Position numbers and translations under genes: made by a program. A stretch of DNA of 36,399 nt from positions 1-36,399 of the forward strand of contig MU835779.1 in assembly GCA_029204225.1 (NCBI GenBank), in the 5' to 3' direction. Within the stretch, counting starts at the first letter, position 1. Every line of letters begins with the position of its first letter. Positions 9,270-19,725 of the stretch are shown one piece after another. A model generated the notes under the pieces. It saw nothing but the letters and a program-made list of their open reading frames with translations. It was not told the DNA's origin and did not search any database. This DNA comes from Diphasiastrum complanatum (lineage: Eukaryota; Streptophyta; Lycopodiopsida; Lycopodiales; Lycopodiaceae).

Positions 9270-10060
9270 TCATTCATGCACATGTCATCATAGATTCTGT
9301 AGCTATAAGGTAGATGTGTGGTAAGTGGTATTTGTGAACATGATTGACCAACCTCTCTCAGTAAACTATATCTTTTGTATGACATACTTCAGCTTCTTAG
9401 CATTCAATTTTCTCGTTCGTCACTTCAATTTCACAAGAGAATGATCATTCGTTGCATACTTCTAGCATTCTGCATACACCAACTCTTCTCTCAGATAAAT
9501 ATTGCTCGAAGTTAGAGCCGTGTGATTACGTGTTCTGCCGTTCCGGAACGGGCAACTAAGCTATATACCATTATATTTACCTAGTTAAATAGATCTTATT
9601 ATCTGCTTCTTTTCAATTATCATATACCTCTCCACATTCAGCTGGTACTTGCTAGTTGTCATGTAGTTGTTAGTTAGTAATGCTGATCATTCTTTTTAGT
9701 GTCAACTTTCTTGGATGTATTCTAATCTTCTTGAGATGTAAAAGTATGTAAAATCTTCTCATGCAAAATAGTCAGGGTTGTTAACATCAGATATATATTG
9801 ATTGTAGTCTACTGGTTTGATAATGAATGTTAAATTTGTATAGTTGATATATTGTAAGAGTGCCTTAAATGAGATCTACCTGTTGTTTGCTGCAACTGGA
9901 ACATTCTCCTGCTTTCACCCAGGATCCTTAATTTGTATCTTCACCGAAAGTTTTATAAATATTCTGATCATGTACTCTATAAAATGTGACTTAAGTCCCC
10001 AACATGCCCAACATCTCCACTTCGAGCAAATATTGAAGCCTCATGCTTTCTTCATTGCAG
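9270..10060 (+). other. Non-coding DNA, probably intron of the kinase gene
   Basis: No gene is seen. The stretch ends in a pyrimidine-rich splice acceptor, TTCTTCATTGCAG (10048-10060), directly before the kinase exon. If the kinase gene is intact, this is the 3' end of an intron that contains the upstream transposon relics. Confidence 0.5.
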
Positions 10061-10563
10061 TTACTGGCAGGGTTACCACCAGAGCAGATGTTTTTAGTTT
10101 TGGCGTGGTGCTGATGGAGCTTATAAGTGGTCGAAAGGCCCTCGATGACTCACAATCCGAAGAAAACTTGCATCTAGTAGCATGGTTCAGGCGGATGCAT
10201 GCCAGCAAGGAGTCATTTCTGAAGGTCATCGGCTCTGTGATTGACTTTAACGGCGACACTTTCCAAAGCATCTGTACAGTTGCTGAGCTTGCTAGTCATT
10301 GTACTACACGTGAGCCTTATCAAAGGCCGGATATGGGTCATGCAGTGAATGTATTGGCTCCATTGGTGGAGCAGTGGAAGCCTACAGACCTTGAATGGGA
10401 GGACAGGGCTGGAATAGATCTGAACATGACACTTCCACAGGCACTTAAAAAGTGGCAGGACTTGGAGAATCCTTCAAGATCTTTCATGGATGACAGCCAG
10501 GCAAGCCTTCCCACCAGGCCTACAGGATTCGCAGATTCCTTTACATCTGTCGATGGGCGTTAA
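10061..10563 (+). CDS. TMK-type LRR receptor-like kinase, last exon (C-terminal kinase lobe and tail)
   Basis: The exon encodes the final ~167 residues of a TMK-family receptor kinase, a plasma-membrane protein linked in Arabidopsis to auxin signalling. It begins '[20 protein letters not shown]' (subdomain IX with its invariant Asp). '[19 protein letters not shown]', 'VAWFRRM' and '[20 protein letters not shown]' (invariant Arg of subdomain XI) follow. The TMK-specific tail 'LTQALKKWQ'-like segment is present, and the protein ends in '[12 protein letters not shown]' before TAA at 10561-10563. The acceptor TGCAG at 10056-10060 splits a Val codon (phase 1), at a position consistent with the intron known in TMK genes. 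The frame has no stop or frameshift, unlike every transposon gene here. The upstream exon (signal peptide, LRRs, transmembrane segment, ATP-binding lobe, HRD/DFG) is not in the window. Either the intron exceeds 10 kb or this is a truncated copy. It resembles TMK1-4 and their seed-free-plant orthologues. Confidence 0.85.
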
Positions 10564-11539
10564 TATAAGTTCCAAAACCCAAAATCTTTACTGGAGAAAG
10601 CAGTGCTTTGATCTGTTCTGTGTTTCTGTGTAGTCGACTGCTCCATTTTTGGCAAGGTTACAACTGCTAATCATGGTAGTTCAGTACATGGCGGCTTCAC
10701 TTTTTAAGAATAGGTTCTTGTGAATGAGAACATCCCTTTAATAGGACCTCAAAAGTACCATTTGCATACAAGAGCAAAATTTTATGATTTATGGTGTTTT
10801 GAAGCATGCTTAGATTTGAACTCTTTGTTAAAAGATACTATTTTGGTAGTCGTGAGGACTAAGGGTATTCGTCACACTGGTAAGGCTACTTTATCACAAC
10901 TGCACAAATATGAAATGAACAATTCTCTGCAGGGATTAGAGGAGGTGTTGGTGAATTTCAATAGCAGTGTAGTATACATCGCCTAGATAGTAATCTTATT
11001 GTCCACCCATGAGTTGCCTTTTGCATGTTTTGGTTAAGTCTTTGGACATCAGGACCTTGGAACGAAACACAGAAGTCCGGTTTGAAACAAAGATGTGCTG
11101 AATGGACCCAGAGGCAAACCCTGCAGTGATTTACTGAGTGGGGATAGTTTGTAGCAACTCTGCTACATTTGTGACTTATCAAAATGAAAAAGCTGCAGCA
11201 GTTTATGAAGTAGGAATTTACCGTAACAACTTTTATGGTTCTGATATTACATTTGCAACATTTTGGACCAAGGTGATTTCACTTTTCCACTTTTTTGCTC
11301 TGAAAACCTTCGCTGACTGTTCCTAAATCAAATTTATGTCTGATGGATCTTTGGTTGTTACCAGCAAATCTATTGGAAATACACATATGCAGTTCATTCG
11401 GGCCTAATAAACTCTTCCAACACTGCTACAAGCGATTTAAAAAAAATCTAAAAAAGTATCTGAAAGCACCAGAATGAGCACACATTTTTCTGTGCAAGGT
11501 TCACCATATCTGCCATTGGAATCTTTACAAGCTTGACCC
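10564..11539 (+). other. Kinase 3' flank: probable 3' UTR and non-coding DNA
   Basis: No convincing gene. Short open frames at 10720-10986 and 11138-11326 show no recognisable domain. AATAAA at 11406-11411 is a possible polyadenylation signal about 840 bases after the kinase stop, but closer non-canonical signals cannot be excluded. Confidence 0.45.
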
Positions 11540-12028
11540 AATTCAGCACGAAAAATCTGCCAATCCAGAATAGCGCTTGCCTAGCACATGCTTTTGTTCA
11601 GAATTAAAACACTTATTTCAATTGAGGTATAGACTAGTTCCTATCTGCATCTGCTGCCATTTATTTGGTATGGATTTTTCATAGTTTACTTGGGTATCAC
11701 ACTCGTGAAATTCCTATAACACAAGAAACTGAAGCTTTCCTGAAGCTGCTAAGTTTAAAAAAGATTATAAAAGCTTTTGTCATAGCTTTGCACAATTCAG
11801 CATGAAAAATTTGCCAATCTAGAATTAGCACATGCTTTTGCTCAGAATCAAAACACTTATTTCAATTGCTGGATAGCCTAGTTCCTATCTACATCTGCTG
11901 CCATTTATTTGGTATGGATTTTTCATAGTTTACTTGGGTATCACACTCATGAAATTCCTTTAACACAAGAAACTGAAGCTTTCTTGAAACTGCTAAGTTT
12001 AAAAAAGATTATAAAAGCTTTTGTCATA
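11540..12028. repeat. 254-bp tandem duplication
   Basis: Two copies start at 11540 and 11794 (AATTCAGCAYGAAAAATYTGCC) and end in 'AAAAGCTTTTGTCATA'. They differ by scattered substitutions and a few short indels, one near 11570-11580. No coding frame spans either unit. The duplication lies about 1 kb downstream of the kinase stop. Confidence 0.9.
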
Positions 12029-14174
12029 CACTTTCCAGTAGTGTGAAGGAAAAACAAAAATTGGATATGTAGCCGATGGAATTCCAATACCTTCCCAAAG
12101 GTGGTTCTTGTATAGTAAGAAAACACATCTTTGCCTCGATAGAAGTTATTCCATAGTTTTTTTTTTCGACAGAGATATATTCCAACAGAATATAAACTCC
12201 CTCCCTTGTTACATCCATTCTTGCATGAAGGATTCGGAATAGTCCTTGAAATGGATCTCCAGTACTCTGGTGTACGAGATTATTAAGTACGCCACGTCAT
12301 TCCGGACTAGGCCAATAACGTAATTAATAGTCTTGTGAGGGCCCAGATGTTCTAAATGGACCTATGGTTTAGTGCATGGTGATTGGTAACTTTTGGTGCA
12401 AGAATAGGACGTCAAATGCTTTTGGAGTGGTTTTGGGGGATCCTAGAGAGAATATTTCTCAGCTTTTGGGGGCTTATATCCTTTGTAGGAACTTGCCCAT
12501 CTCCTCATTCAGTTTCTTGTTTTCCAGAGCCAGGATACTCTCCTCTTGCATTCAACGTAGTTCGGGGTGGAGCAGTTCGGGATTTGACTATCCAGTTTTT
12601 GTTGGTTGGGTGGTTTGGCTCCACAGGTATCCTTTTGGTCGCATGTGACAAGATCTTGAGAGATTTTCACTTGGTGATTGTTATTGGTATAAGAGGAAGA
12701 CTTTGCATTAATCAAAAGGTAGAGTTGGATTGTTTGCTCTTTGCAACTTTTTGGTAGGATCTCCTTGCTTTTTACTTCCAGGTGGTGTAATTGACTTCCA
12801 AGTAAGTGGTTTTTCTGGTTTTGATTTGCTTTTAGCTTAATGATCAATATCATGGAAATTTTTCATAGGAAATGATGGGAATCTTGTGATTTTTGACGTT
12901 TTTAAACTGCTTTTGGGCTAGTATTTAATTTTTTGGCTTGAAATTTGTCAAAGCTACTATTTCTAAATGTTCTGTACTTGCTGTTTTACAATATTTATGG
13001 CATTATCTAGGTAGTGTTTTTGATTAAAAAATGACAAATTTGAGCTAGAAATGGATTATATGAACCAATATTGATCCGAATCAGAACTTTTTGTGCTTTC
13101 ATGTTGCCAAATTACATAGATCAGGTTTGATTTCACTTGCATGTGGATTAGATCCATAAGATCAAAAACAAAAAGAAGTCGAAAAAGATCAAAAAACAAA
13201 GTTTCTTGATGGTTTTTTGTTACTTTGGGAGTTTTTCTCAAAATTGTTAAACAAAACTTTGCATGCATGTTCTAAAGTGTGTAATGAAGTTGTCCAAGGG
13301 CTACTACAAAGTTTGGAAGGAAGTGGTCACCATTAAAGGCCTAAAAAATTTGAAAATTAGTGTATTTTTGGTGATTTTTGAGCATGAATAACTTTTGATA
13401 GGGGATTTGAAACCACTGAACCTATATACAAGTTGAAATATAGGTAGTATTGCGTTTGATTTGAGCCCTCATGCACCCAATTTGGTGGTGGGAGGCTTAG
13501 GCATCGATTGTTGGCTGATTCTAACGAATTCCCAAGATACTCGGCCAGAGCTCTCCAAGAGCATATCTCACCTTAGACCGAAGAGGTCTCTGAAGAAGGG
13601 ATGAACTCAGAATGAGAGTCGAGGAATGCTAGTTAAGAATGACAAGTAGAAACTATGTGAGCCTCATGGTGAATCTTAAAATATGGAATGACCATGTAGG
13701 AACTAGTATTTCTAGGCGCTTGTAATAAACACAAGTAGACCCCTCTAAGTAGAGTGAGCCGCCTTTTGATGGTGACCTCTAGTGGAGAAGATAATTCTAC
13801 TTGTAATTTGTGTAACTTGGAATTGCCACTAGGATGCCACCTAAGGAGCTCTCTTGCTTATTCAAGAGACTTCCCTTTTGTAGAAGGGAGCTTTTTATGC
13901 ATTGTATCTATTCCATGTCCAAATGAGAAGAGCCTCCATGAGTTTTGATATAACACTAAGCTCCTTGATCATAATTGTTTTCTTGAGTGATGCTCTTATG
14001 ATCATGCCCTTCCATTCCTTGTGTGTGGTTGTGGATTAGTTTTCTTGTTTTTGTGGAACGCTTTCTTGCTTTGTGGAATAATGTAGGAATCATCATTGTG
14101 GTAAATCATTGAGGCTGGGATTGTGAATTAGCTCTTGTAAATCCTTTGATAACCCATTTCTTGATGTTCTTGGA
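12029..14174. other. Non-coding stretch, nothing recognised
   Basis: I see no gene, RNA gene or clear transposon in this 2.1 kb. Small open frames at 12376-12757 (both overlapping frames) and 12509-12853 (minus) have no family features and behave as chance frames in AT-rich DNA. 13480-14170 has the look of LTR-like or unique spacer sequence, but I found no partner copy. Confidence 0.5.
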
Positions 14175-14216
14175 AGTTCAAGAATCAATAAATGTGTGTT
14201 TCTTGATTCTTGAACT
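14175..14216. other. Perfect 14-bp stem hairpin with AATAAA at the stem/loop edge
   Basis: AGTTCAAGAATCAA (14175-14188) pairs exactly with TTGATTCTTGAACT (14203-14216) across a 14-nt loop. The canonical polyadenylation hexamer AATAAA occupies 14187-14192 at the base of the loop. No gene ends just upstream, so any terminator role is speculative. Confidence 0.75.
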
Positions 14217-14699
14217 CTCAAAATGTTGTCTAGTTTAGTTTTCTTGTTCTTATTTGTGGATTGATGCATGTGTAGATTAGTTTTCAGATTGCATTAATCT
14301 CTTCAAACTCGTTTTGTAGTAGTTAGAAGTAGGATTCATCTGATTGTTCAACTGAGCTACACACTGAACGCATTGATTTACATGTTTGGTATTGATTATG
14401 CATGTGCATACAGTTCAAGAGTGACCTTCTGGCATGACAAACTGCAATGAATATCAGTCACTTTTGCCCGATCTGGGCATTGAAACATGAACGTTAACAT
14501 ATAAAATGCCCACAGACTCTGTTGACAGGTAGAAGTAGAAACATAAGACCCGTTAACAGTTTGAGAAAAGAACAAGAAGTAAAACCAACAACAGACTGTA
14601 ACCATAACAAGATTCTAAGCAAAGAAACCAGTAAACAGAGAAAGAATCTGTCTACATTTGGCCCCGTTGCTGCTTGAACTCCTAACGTATCCTTCACCA

Positions 14700-16471
14700 G
14701 ACTTGTACTGTTGCTGAAAGCAATGTGTCATCGACGTACAAGGTGATGATAATTAAAGATTGCTGCATTGACTTGAAGTAAACATTGCAGTCGGTAGTGC
14801 TTGGTTGAAAACCTTGTCAGATATGATCCTTAGAAAACAAGCTCTGGCTGGCCATAAAGTGCCTTATGCAGCATACAGACATGATGCTTCATACCTTTGA
14901 GAACGTATCCTTCAGATTGGAGCATATAGATGTCTTCTTAGATGACTCCATTCAGATAAGCTGTCTGTACATCAAGCTGATGTACTTCGAGGTCGGCTCC
15001 TGTAGCATACGATAGGAGGACTCGGATCAATGAATGCTTGACTACTGGACTGAAAGTCTCATTGTGGTCGATGTGGGATCTGAACGAATCCTCGTGTTAC
15101 TAGTCGTGGCTTCCTTCGATCAATTGCTCCATTGGCATTGTACTTGATCTTAAAGATCCATTTGCAATCGATAAGATTGCAGCTAGTATGAGCTTTGACT
15201 AATAACCATGTCTGGTTTTTGATTAGAGAAGAATACTCTCTATCCATTGTTTCTCTCTAGAGATCGGAGTCTGGTTGGCTAAGTGCCTCTTTGACAATCG
15301 TTGGTTCCTACATTAAAAGACAGGTATACTCAGGAGTATACCTTGTGGACTGTATGCACACTCGGCTTGATCTCTTGGAGGAAGTGTTGGTTGATGATCT
15401 ATTCCTTGGATTTGTTGCTGCTGAGTAGCAGCAGCTTCTTCGTCAGACTCGTTGTCGGGTAGTTGATCGATTATCAGCACGTTTGAACCAGAGGCTCGGA
15501 TTATCATGTCGGAGGTAGGTGTTGAAGGTTCACATAGAACTTTGTCCTTGCCTTTGAAGTTGATAAATTGATCCTCGATAAAGACTATATTCCTGCTGAA
15601 CAAAATCTGCTAGGTATCGGGGTTGTACAGCTTGTAAGTGTTGTCAAATGAAGTGTATCCGATAAGGATGGTCATGAGACCTTGGAAGTTGACTTTATTC
15701 CTTGTCTCCTTTGGGTTCTACACATAGGCGATGCATCCGAATAATCAAAAGTTCTTCAATAAAGGCATAGAGTCAGTCCAAACTTCGTGTGGTATTTTGC
15801 CTGAGAGGGCCTTTGTCAAACATCTGTTTTGAATATAAGCTGCAGTGGAGACAACTTTAGCCCATAAGCTCTTTGGCAAATATGCATGTGCCAGCATGTA
15901 TTTGGCTGACTCGACAAGAGTACGATTCTTCCTCTCGGCTAAGCCATTAGACCGTACTCCTTGAATTCGGTAGAGATGTATTCTCCACCATTGTCGGACC
16001 TCAAGGCTTTGATTGTCTTACTAGTTTATTTCTCTGCACGCTCCTTGAAGATTCTGAAACAATTGAAAGCTTCTGATTTCTTCTCGATAAAACATACCAT
16101 AGTCCTTCTGAAAAATTCATCAATAAAAGTAATAAAATACTTTGCATCCTTTAGTGAAGGATTCTGCATTGGACCACAAATGTTTGTATGTACAATATCT
16201 AGTAATCCTCTAGCAATATGTTGATGGCTTGAACTAATTAGTTTCCTGGCTTGTTTATCGACTAGACAGTCTTGACAGACAGGTAATTCGACTTTCCTAT
16301 CAGGATAGTCGAGATCAAGAACAATGGATTGCTTAGACATTTGCAATACAAAAGCATGATTCAAGTGACCAAGTCTATAATGCCAAAGTAAAATTTTATT
16401 TATTTGAATAGAAGTACTGAGAGCTTGCTAGAGGAAGAAAAGCAATGATTTAATCTATACAAGTATCCATG
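14700..16471 (-). pseudogene. Ty1/copia element, minus strand, downstream part (integrase and RT)
   Basis: Reading right to left, this is the 3' part of a copia polyprotein interrupted at 16471 by the nested LTR element. It shows 'LWHYRLGHLNHA' (zinc-binding entry), then integrase: 'DIVHTNICGPMQ', in which the first catalytic Asp is Asn (codon at 16182-16184). 'ALRSDNGGEYIS' (second Asp) and 'AERKNRTLVES' (Glu) follow. Next come 'SLWAKVVSTAAYIQNR' and the linker region at 15603-15313. RT begins with 'MDREYSSLIKNQTWLLV' and 'NLIDCKWIFKIKY', and continues in shifted frames to a YVDD box encoded at 14727-14738. RT is truncated after this box; RNase H is missing. Many frameshifts and stops occur. 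Its upstream portion resumes at 21520. Confidence 0.88.
16467..16471. repeat. Target-site duplication, left copy (CCATG)
   Basis: The five bases directly before the 5' LTR start (TGTTG at 16472) are CCATG, identical to the five bases after the 3' LTR end. Confidence 0.92.
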
Positions 16472-17695
16472 TGTTGTAAAGCTACCTTTACAAGCTTTAC
16501 TTCCGGCGCCATCGGCGCCAACTATGTCCCCGGCGCCAGCAGCGCCCCTGCTGCTCCCGGCGCCACTGTGACCAGAATCCAGCCGGCGCCAAGTTCCTAT
16601 GGCTGAAAATCTTTGATCGGTTCTAGCGGAGTCCAGAGAGCTCAGATCGATGTGCAATCACCTCACACGATCTAGGCATGATTAAAGGAAGCCTGGGGAT
16701 CAATAAAATCTAGAGAGAGAAAATGACTTTCTAGAAAGAGAAAATCCTAGAGAGAGAAAAATGTGCTTTATCAGCTTGGGTAGAGTGCTTGGTATGAGGG
16801 GGGGGGGGGGGTGCCGAATCACACCAATACTACAGGGGAGTGCGGGTTGCGACTCAGGGCGAGCTCCAACCAAGTCTCAGCCTCCCTTGCTGGAATGTTG
16901 TCATGGCTCTCGCCTTGGCATGCTAGCACCCCGGAGACTAGGGTCGGTCACACACTTGAAATGTAACCTTCTCAAATTTATCAATAAAGTGGAATTTTTC
17001 TGAAACTGACTCTGATTACCTTCTGGGTTTCAGTGTTCGATAAAAGCGCCAGTTGTAAGGTCGCTTCCAAATTTTTAAGTTGGCACATAGCTGAGGGTCG
17101 TATCCCGGGACGCCAGCGGTATGCCGTCGGGACCATTCGGTCCATGGCGCCAGCGGTATGCTGTCGGGACCATTTGGTCCAGGAACTGGTTGTTTCCATA
17201 TCTGTCGCGGCTCGTGGTTCTGAGTGTTCCTTGCATGAACGTGAATGGGTTAAGCTCTTGGGGAACGAGCTCTAACCTGTCGGCTGAGTTGGATGGCTTG
17301 CTTGGGTGGACGTTACCTGTTTATGGCTGTCCAGTCTGGCGTGGCGCCAGGTTGGCTTCCAGCGCTCGTGACGAAGTTTTCAGTTGGTTAAGTCTGATGT
17401 AAGTCAGACGACTTGCTTGGAATGGATGTTACTCGTTTGTAACGAAGCTTCGAGTTGGTTAAGTTGGATGTATGTCGGGCGGCTTGCTTGGAGGGAAGTC
17501 ACCCACATCGGGACCCCCGATCTGGCATGGCGCCAGGTTGGATCTCAATGTTGGTTTTCGGAACTTCAAGTTGGTTAAGTCTGATCGTTGTTGGCGAGGT
17601 GGCTGCTTGTATGTCAAGTGGGTTTGGATGGCAAGAGTTGAAGGCTGGGAAGCTAAGTCGTGGTTCTCGGCTCCCTTTGGGATGCCTGCGCTACA
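16472..17695 (+). repeat. 5' LTR of the LARD-like element (1224 bp)
   Basis: It starts TGTTGTAAAGC and ends GCGCTACA. The first 120 bp hold five GGCGCC palindromes (16505, 16514, 16532, 16559, 16585), and three more lie at about 17146, 17343 and 17530. A run of 14 G occupies 16798-16811. AATAAA motifs lie at 16702-16707 and 16983-16988. A 37-bp unit beginning CGCCAGCGGTATGC is tandemly repeated at 17111 and 17148. A longer imperfect repeat around 'AGTTGGTTAAGTYKGATG' recurs near 17380, 17453 and 17568. Confidence 0.93.
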
Positions 17696-17697
17696 TG

Positions 17698-17710
17698 TGG
17701 TATCAGAGCC
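17698..17710 (+). other. Primer-binding site, tRNA-iMet type
   Basis: TGGTATCAGAGCC starts two bases after the 5' LTR end. TGGTATCAGAGC is the standard plant retrotransposon primer site, complementary to the 3' end of initiator methionine tRNA. It confirms the plus orientation of the element. Confidence 0.93.
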
Positions 17711-17785
17711 GACTGGCCGATCAGCTATGCGGATCTCACAGAAATGGCCACGGTTTGGGGTTCATCAAGACAACTGTTGTGCAAG

Positions 17786-18171
17786 GTGTTGCCCACAGTG
17801 TAAGCACGGGTGCGTCCACGGTCGGGGTGGTCGGCAGAACGGGGGACTTGATGAGTCAAGGTGCTGCCCTTGAGGTGCAAGCACGGTCAGTTCTCGTGGT
17901 TCGGGCCTGGCACTGTGTGCACGTAGGACGGATGAGGCAAAGTGCTGCCTAGGGAGGTGAAAGCACGGTCTGTACCTTGTGGGGTGCGGGGCGACATATT
18001 CGAACTATACGGGTTAACCATTGATACAAAGATGCTGCTCGAATTCGGGTGTAAAGCACGGGTGGTTAGCTGCCGGTGCGGGATAGCTGCCGATCGTTTA
18101 GCTATAAGGGCTATCGACCAAAAAGTGGTGGGGCGTGACTGAGGCAATGTGCTGCTTAATGGTGAAAGCAC
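17786..18171 (+). repeat. Five-copy hairpin motif in the leader of the LARD-like element
   Basis: Five related motifs of the form (caa)GTGCTGC-N-GTGnAAGCAC(gg) start at 17786, 17861, 17942, 18032 and 18149. In each, a 5' GTGCT-like arm can pair with a 3' AGCAC arm 12-18 nt downstream. Copy 1 is GTGTT (still pairs by G-U) and copy 4 is ATGCT (four pairs). Copies 3 and 4 carry six-base palindromes in the loop (CCTAGG at 17948-17953, GAATTC at 18041-18046). The array begins about 75 bases after the primer-binding site. RNA function is inferred. Confidence 0.65.
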
Positions 18172-18447
18172 AGATAGTTGGAGGGGTGTCCTATGTGGAC
18201 TGATTCCATGATCGATTTGTATGGGCGCGGCCAGGCAAAGGTCCGTTGGCAGGACCATCTCAAAGGGGGACCTTGTCTTTGTTACTTGTTAGTAAAGTTG
18301 TCTGAGTGTCTTACTTGTATGTATTCGTGGTGAGTCTTAGTACTCGTGCTTTGCCTGGTTTGCATGATTGCTTGTGATACAAGGAGCTGATGGCTCGAGA
18401 AGGAACCTTTTCTTTTGAAGGCTGATACCATCAAACAAAGAGGACTA

Positions 18448-18951
18448 CAGAATCTGTGGGGCGGATTTGCAGTTCAAGTACTCACACGTGAACGACAATG
18501 AAACGACTCAATGTTTGCAAAGGATGGATGGCTAGTCTGTTTCTTGGGTTAGTTTCATTTGCGACAACGCCCACCAGACGCAAGCAGGAAGTCAAAAGTT
18601 GGAAAGGGCCATTTCAGGGGAGATCTTCTATGGAGCAGTTGGTCTTCATTTTGGGACGGCCACCTTCGGAACTGAAACACACTAAGCATGGGCGATATCC
18701 AGAATCTGTGCGACGGATTTGCAGTTCAAGTACTCGCACGTGAACGACAACGAAATGACTCAATGTTTGCAAAGGATGGATGGCTAGCCTGTTTCTTGGG
18801 TTAGTTTCATTTGCGACAACGCCCACCAGACGCAACCAGGAAGTCAAAAGTTGGAAAGGGCAATTTCAGGGGAGATCTTCTATAGCAGTTGGTCTTCATT
18901 TTGGGACAGCCACCTTCGGAACTGAAACTCACTGAGCATGGGTGATATCTA
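18448..18951 (+). repeat. 252-bp tandem duplication inside the LARD-like element
   Basis: The unit starting CAGAATCTGTG at 18448 is repeated from 18700 to about 18951 with few changes, including a short deletion near 18882. Both contain 'GTGAACGACAAYGAAAYGAC' and 'GGGGAGATCTTCTAT'. The length is a multiple of three, but the only open frame (18498-18743) resembles no protein I know. Confidence 0.9.
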
Positions 18952-19342
18952 GTATCAGTTGGGTTTTTCCTCAAAGGGGAAAAGACTAGGATCCTCTTCA
19001 GAGATTGGCAACAAGTTGGATCGAGCCATAATCCTAGCAGATGGGAAGCAAAGTGTTGGAAAGGCTTTTTGTCCGAAGAACTCTACTCTAAGTCCGATCA
19101 GCTGATTTATTAAGTGGAGGGGAACTATCCCACACACCTCTCTCTTGGGGCAAATTTTGAATGAAAGTTGATCAAAATGGGGGCAAATTCAAGGTGACCT
19201 AGCCATACTCACACGAGGAGACTGGCGAACTTTGGACCTAATAAGTTGACAAGTTTTTGTTGTGGAAAGGAAAGTTTGTTATAGGCTTTCTCTGGACCAG
19301 CAATGATGAGGAAACATATGAGTACGCTGGCTTGTGTTACGT

Positions 19343-19725
19343 GTAAGGCAGCTGATCAATGAAGGAACTGTGAAAGTTGAGTCTTGCATGAGAGACTTGG
19401 TATTTCAAACGGACGCTAAGGGACAGTTCACGTTGAGATCGGATTAGTGCAAACTCTGGGTGCATGTTTATGATTCAAAGAGAGCTACTTGAAGCCAAGC
19501 TCGATGTACACTTCTTGTCTTGACTGTGAGGCAACTGGCCAGTGATGGAATTGTGAAAGTCAAGTTTTGCACGACGGACATGATGCTTCAAACAAACGCG
19601 AAGAGATAGTTCGGATGCGGATCAAACTGGTGCGACTCTTTGGCTTTCCACGAGGTCAATGGTTACATTTGGGCTGATTCAAAGAGCTACTTCAAGCTAA
19701 GTGAGAGGTGCATTGCGGAGTACTC
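19343..19725 (+). repeat. Diverged ~183-bp tandem repeat inside the LARD-like element
   Basis: Copies begin at 19343 (GTAAGGCAGCTG) and 19526 (GTGAGGCAACTG). They share 'GTGAAAGT(T/C)(G/A)AGT', 'TTTCAAACGGACGC'-like and 'GATTCAAAGAGAGCTACTT'-like blocks. They are clearly older than the 252-bp duplication. Between and after them (18952-20245) no gene is visible. Confidence 0.7.

Noticed and set aside
9844-10060. Open frame extending the kinase exon upstream
   Set aside because: The translation before 10061 has no kinase features, and a good TGCAG acceptor lies exactly where family similarity begins, so it reads as intron.
10720-11326. Two short frames after the kinase gene
   Set aside because: No domain, no codon pattern and no splice context; probably 3' UTR or spacer.
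12376-12757. Overlapping plus-strand frames of 90 and 124 codons
   Set aside because: Two frames open together in the same DNA with no recognisable motif, as expected by chance.
16400-16657. Minus-strand frame with a Gly/Ala-rich repeat
   Set aside because: It runs from the LTR of the nested element into the copia relic; the Gly/Ala pattern is only the GGCGCC cluster read in translation.
17121-17952. Series of plus-strand frames in and after the 5' LTR
   Set aside because: Equivalent frames recur in the 3' LTR but resemble no protein, overlap each other, and cross the LTR/primer-site boundary.
17887-18258. 123-codon minus-strand frame in the LARD-like interior
   Set aside because: It lies over the hairpin array, antisense to the element, with no family features.
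18498-18847. Frames on both strands over the 252-bp duplication
   Set aside because: They are short, open on both strands and not shared in full by the second unit.
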